Positions 60,770 to 64,000 of a stretch of DNA of 64,000 bases are shown one piece after another. This stretch comes from Pseudomonas sp. S09G 359. Its GTDB lineage: Bacteria > Pseudomonadota > Gammaproteobacteria > Pseudomonadales > Pseudomonadaceae. Each line of letters begins with the position of its first letter. Within the stretch, counting starts at the first letter, position 1. The stretch covers positions 4,679,501 through 4,743,500 of the forward strand of contig NZ_CP025263.1 of NCBI RefSeq assembly GCF_002843605.1, in the 5' to 3' direction. The notes beneath the pieces are model-generated. The model ran no database searches, was not told where the DNA came from, and saw only the letters and a list, made by a program, of their open reading frames with translations. Position numbers and translations under genes: made by a program.

Positions 60770-63181
60770 ATGCCGCGCCACTTCAAGCGTTCTCCCTTGC
60801 CCCTCGCCCTGGCGATCAACCTGGCCAGCCTGGCTGCGCTGAGCCTGGCATTCAGCAGCCCGGTGGCGGCACAGGAGGCGACGCGTTATGCAATCGCCGC
60901 CGGCCCACTGGGGCCCGCGTTGAACCTGTTCGCCCAGCAGGCGCATGTGGCGCTGTTGTTCGACAGCAAGACCGTCGCTGGCCTGAACACCGCCGGCCTG
61001 CAAGGTGACTTCGCGGTGGCCCAGGGCTTCGCGCAATTGCTGCGCGGCAGCGGCTTGCAGGCGGTGCAAGGCGCCAATGGCTATGTGCTGATGCCGATAG
61101 ACACCACCGGTTCGCTGGAGCTGGGGCCCACCGCCATCACCGGCCTCAGCGAAGAAAGCAGCACCGAGCACGTCAAGGGCTACGTGGCCACGCGCAACCT
61201 CAGCGCCACCAAGACCGACACGCCGATCATCGAAACCCCACAATCGCTGTCGGTGGTCACCAGTGACGAGATCCGCGATCGCCAATCGGAAACCCTCTCG
61301 CAAACCCTCGACCTGACCCCGGGTTTCACCAGCCAGCCCACCAGTTTCAACCGCACCTCGGACCGCTTCCGCATTCGTGGCTTCGACGTTGAATCCGTCA
61401 CCGGCGGCTCCCTGCGCGACGGCCTGCGCCTGCAAAACAACTCCTATGACGGCGTGCAGGAACCTTATGGCCTGGAACGCGCCGAGGTGATTCGCGGCGC
61501 AGCGTCGGTGCTGTATGGCCAACTCTCGCCCGGCGGCTTGATCAATACCGTGAGCAAACGCCCGAGCCAGACGCCCTACCACGAGCTCAACCTGCAAGCC
61601 GGGCAGAACAACCGCAAGCAGCTGTCCGCCGACTTCACCGGCCCGGTGGGCGACAGCGACACCCTGAGCTACCGCCTGACCCTGCTCGACCGCAAGAGTG
61701 ACACCGCCGCCGACCATATCCCCAACGACAAGGTGTACGTGGCCCCGGCCCTGACCTGGCGGCCCGACGACGACACTTCGCTGACCCTGCTGTCGTTTTA
61801 CCAGAAGACCGAAACCGGCTTCTCCGCGCCCCTGCCCTACCAACTGACCAAGGGCGTGGGCAGCGGCAACTTCCAGATCGGCCGCCACGACTTTATCGGC
61901 GAACCGGACTACGACGAAATGAACGGCGAGATGTCCGCGCTGGGCTATGAGTTCGAGCACCGCTTCGATGAGCACACGCGCATCAGCAACAAGCTGCGCT
62001 ACTACCAGTCGGATGTGACGTGGCGTTACCTGCAAGTCAACATCGCCGGCACCAACATCGCCACGGCGCAAAACACCGGCCTCCTGCGCCGCCAATACAG
62101 CGATCGTGAGGAGCGCTCACGAGGCCTGGCCAGCGACACCAACCTCGAAAGCAAATGGCAGTTCGGTGATTGGCAGCACACCTTCCTGCTGGGCTTTGAT
62201 GGCTATGACACCAGCTACGACTCGCATAACTTCCGGGGCAACGCGCCGTCGTTGAACCTGGCGACCTATCAATATGGCCAGCCGGTGGTGGTTAACCGTA
62301 GCCCGACAACCGACCGCGGCTCGCAGATCGATACCCTGCAAAAAGGCATCTACTTCCAGGACCAGATCAAGTTCGATGAGCGCTGGATTCTGCTGCTCGG
62401 TGGCCGCCATGATTGGGCTGACCAGCATACCGAACTGTTCCGCAATGGCGCCGATAGCGGCAAAAGCGATGAAGCCACCACTTGGCGCGCCGGCCTGGTG
62501 TACAAGGCCGACAATGGCCTGGCGCCGTACATCAGCTACAGCGAGTCATTCTTCCCGGTGGCCGGCACCAACAAGGCGGGGGAAAGCTTTGTGCCCACCG
62601 AAGGCAAGCAGTATGAAATCGGCATCCGCTACCAACCCGAAGGCAGCGCCACACTGCTGAGCGCGGCGGTGTACCAGCTGGAGCAGAAAAACGTCCTGAG
62701 CCAGGATCGCACCGATATCAACTTCTCGGTACAAGTCGGTGAAGTTCGCTCCCGTGGCTTCGAGTTGGAAGCCAAGACCGAAGTCACGCCCAACCTCAGC
62801 CTGATTTCGTCCTACGCCTACATTGACGCACGCATCACCAAAAGCGATATCGCCAGCGAAATCGGCCAACGCAGCGAAGACACGCCCTACCACCAGGCCG
62901 CCCTCTGGGCCGATTACCGCCTGGCCGCGCTGGGTATCCCGCAAGTGCGCATCGGCGGTGGCGCCCGCTACAAAGGCACCACGCAGGCCTCCGGCGTGCC
63001 TTCGTCCATGCCTGCCTACACCCTGTACGACGCCCGCGCCAGCTACGAGATCGACCCGCATTGGGAAGTCGCGCTCAACGCCAACAACGTCACCAACAAA
63101 CGCTACACCTACTGCGAATTCGCGATTTGCCGCTATGGCGATGAGCGCCAGTTGGTCAGTTCGTTGACCTACCGCTGGTAA
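60770..63181 (+). CDS. TonB-dependent siderophore receptor with signalling domain
   Basis: An 803-aa outer-membrane receptor. Signal peptide to about residue 35 (ends PVAAQ). A secretin/TonB short N-terminal (STN) signalling domain is at about 40-110 (FDSKTVAGLNTAGLQGDFAV). The plug starts near 140 (TPIIETPQSLSVVTSDEI; RIRGFDVESVTGGSLRDGL; GAASVLYGQLSPGGLINTV), followed by a beta-barrel ending in the aromatic LTYRW. The plug pattern is that of ferric-siderophore receptors such as FpvA/FoxA. With the adjacent sigma and FecR genes it forms a complete cell-surface signalling system. The exact siderophore is not predictable. Confidence 0.95.
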   Translation: MPRHFKRSPLPLALAINLASLAALSLAFSSPVAAQEATRYAIAAGPLGPALNLFAQQAHVALLFDSKTVAGLNTAGLQGDFAVAQGFAQLLRGSGLQAVQGANGYVLMPIDTTGSLELGPTAITGLSEESSTEHVKGYVATRNLSATKTDTPIIETPQSLSVVTSDEIRDRQSETLSQTLDLTPGFTSQPTSFNRTSDRFRIRGFDVESVTGGSLRDGLRLQNNSYDGVQEPYGLERAEVIRGAASVLYGQLSPGGLINTVSKRPSQTPYHELNLQAGQNNRKQLSADFTGPVGDSDTLSYRLTLLDRKSDTAADHIPNDKVYVAPALTWRPDDDTSLTLLSFYQKTETGFSAPLPYQLTKGVGSGNFQIGRHDFIGEPDYDEMNGEMSALGYEFEHRFDEHTRISNKLRYYQSDVTWRYLQVNIAGTNIATAQNTGLLRRQYSDREERSRGLASDTNLESKWQFGDWQHTFLLGFDGYDTSYDSHNFRGNAPSLNLATYQYGQPVVVNRSPTTDRGSQIDTLQKGIYFQDQIKFDERWILLLGGRHDWADQHTELFRNGADSGKSDEATTWRAGLVYKADNGLAPYISYSESFFPVAGTNKAGESFVPTEGKQYEIGIRYQPEGSATLLSAAVYQLEQKNVLSQDRTDINFSVQVGEVRSRGFELEAKTEVTPNLSLISSYAYIDARITKSDIASEIGQRSEDTPYHQAALWADYRLAALGIPQVRIGGGARYKGTTQASGVPSSMPAYTLYDARASYEIDPHWEVALNANNVTNKRYTYCEFAICRYGDERQLVSSLTYRW

Positions 63182-63205
63182 GGTGTTCTGCCCTGTGGGC
63201 TTGTT

Positions 63206-63336
63206 GTGGCGAGCGGGCTTGCCCGCGTTGGGGTGCGAAGCGCCCCCAAAACCTGCCAACTTGATTTGCCTGTAAAAACGCAGTCGCCTGAATTGGGGCT
63301 GCTTCGCACCTCAACGCGGGCAAGCCCGCTCGCCAC
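63206..63336. repeat. REPIN after the receptor gene
   Basis: Inverted GTGGCGAGCGGGCTTGCCCGCG REPs with GTTGGGGTGCGAAGC and GCTTCGCACCTCAAC tails inside. Single copy. The remaining DNA to 63457 shows no gene. Confidence 0.87.
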
Positions 63337-63457
63337 AAAAGCAAAAAAAACAGCTCAGCGTCGATGAGGAAGGTTGGGTGGACAGGCTTATGAACATGAC
63401 CAAGCCACCGATGAAAAATCTCTAAACAACCGGGTTTGGATACTTTAAAAACATGCA

Positions 63458-64000
63458 CTAGAACAACAATCGCGAAAAGTCGCAGCAGGCCTGCGCCAAT
63501 TTCGCCACGTCCTGGTTCAAGCCAAACTGCCGGTCCACCCGGTGTAACGCCACGTACTGAATGTCCGGCAACGCAGGCTGGGTGACCAGGGCACGCAGGG
63601 TACCCTGCTCGATCAGATGGGCCAGGCAGGCCTTGGGCAGGTAACTCACACCGATCCCCGACAACGCCAGCCCGGCCTGCACCAACAGGTTGTGGCTGGT
63701 GAGTGTGCGCGGCATCTGCACGTTGTGCGCCGCCAGCCATCGCTCGTAGATCATCCCGGTGCCCGACTGCGAACCCTGGGTCAGTACGGTGTAACTGGCC
63801 AGCGTCTCCAGGCTGATCGGGTCGGCATCCGGGATCAGGCCAGGCGCACACATCCAAGCGTTTTCGACACTCTGCAGCAGCGTGCTGTGAAAGCGCGGGT
63901 CACTGTAGACATCTGGCACAATCACCAGGTCCAACAGGTCGTTTTCCAATTTGCGGAACAGCTCGCTGCTGAGTTCCACCGAGGGTTCGATCTGCACCTT
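63458..64000 (-). CDS. LysR-family regulator, C-terminal part (cut by window edge)
   Basis: An open frame of 180 codons enters from the right edge. It is the effector-binding domain of a LysR regulator: ELFRKLENDLLDLVIVPDVY, then ENAWMCAPGLIP, and AGLALSGIGVSYLPKACL at about two-thirds. The DNA-binding part lies outside the window, so the start and partner genes cannot be seen. Confidence 0.88.
   Translation of the reverse strand, partial: KVQIEPSVELSSELFRKLENDLLDLVIVPDVYSDPRFHSTLLQSVENAWMCAPGLIPDADPISLETLASYTVLTQGSQSGTGMIYERWLAAHNVQMPRTLTSHNLLVQAGLALSGIGVSYLPKACLAHLIEQGTLRALVTQPALPDIQYVALHRVDRQFGLNQDVAKLAQACCDFSRLLF

Noticed and set aside
1..64000. Insertion sequences, prophage or integrative element
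   Set aside because: No transposase, integrase, phage structural gene or flanking attachment repeats were found. The repeats seen are REP/REPIN type only.

Overview
The window looks like a chromosomal segment from the Pseudomonas fluorescens complex. Evidence: high GC coding DNA with gamma-proteobacterial codon use; several families of REP sequences paired as REPINs between genes; Pseudomonas-type small families (DUF6124, DUF2986, DUF3144); a FecI/FecR/TonB-receptor iron module; and glucarate, cyanate and sulfonate genes. No rRNA, tRNA, integrase, transposase or CRISPR array was seen.

Layout. 0-3.6 kb: tail of an unknown gene, a tandem duplication, then GNAT, lipoprotein, HSL-type hydrolase, TspO and nucleotidyltransferase genes. 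3.6-6.1 kb: a 77-aa gene, a DUF6124 gene behind a long structured leader, and a probable toxin/immunity pair. 6.3-14.5 kb: membrane and secreted hypotheticals, a glutathione transferase, a beta-propeller lactonase-like protein, a chemoreceptor and a DUF3144 protein. 14.5-16.7 kb: a REPIN array carrying five extra copies of the 3' end of trmK, then trmK. 16.7-20.5 kb: glucarate regulator, transporter and dehydratase. 20.5-21.2 kb: a HigBA-like pair. 21.3-23.8 kb: divergent sulfonate-binding protein and SfnB-like genes. 23.8-25.2 kb: a second REPIN array. 25.2-35.9 kb: an 11-gene catabolic locus of unknown substrate around a LysR regulator. 35.9-40.4 kb: small membrane proteins and lipoproteins, FosA and MsrA. 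40.4-45 kb: second DUF6124 leader and gene, a lower-GC stretch with orphan and broken immunity-like genes, and a WYL-regulated module. 45-52.9 kb: hydrolase, cyanate operon, MFS pump, GlxA-type regulator with isochorismatase, YeeE/YedE transporter. 53-54.1 kb: third REPIN array. 54.1-64 kb: secreted nuclease, TetR/DUF4442 pair, TetR/MFS pair, LysR, the iron-uptake module and a truncated LysR.

How the genes work together. Clear modules are glucarate import plus dehydration; cyanate detoxification (cynR/cynT/cynS); sulfur scavenging; FecI-FecR-receptor iron signalling; and several regulator/target pairs with visible palindromic operators. The 25-36 kb locus combines a polar amino-acid-type ABC importer with a dioxygenase, flavin monooxygenase, quinone oxidoreductase, class II aldolase, M20 deacylase, DUF1028, RidA-like and AroQ-like proteins. 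Two of these lack a hallmark catalytic arginine, so the pathway may be undescribed.

The most novel signals are (1) a structured RNA-like leader of about 290 nt, present twice ahead of DUF6124 genes, with covarying stems and a conserved UNCG hairpin; (2) repeated duplication of gene 3' ends together with REP sequences (GNAT, trmK, and probably the 77-aa gene); and (3) a WYL-regulated two-gene module with a perfect operator palindrome in a 42-bp divergent promoter.
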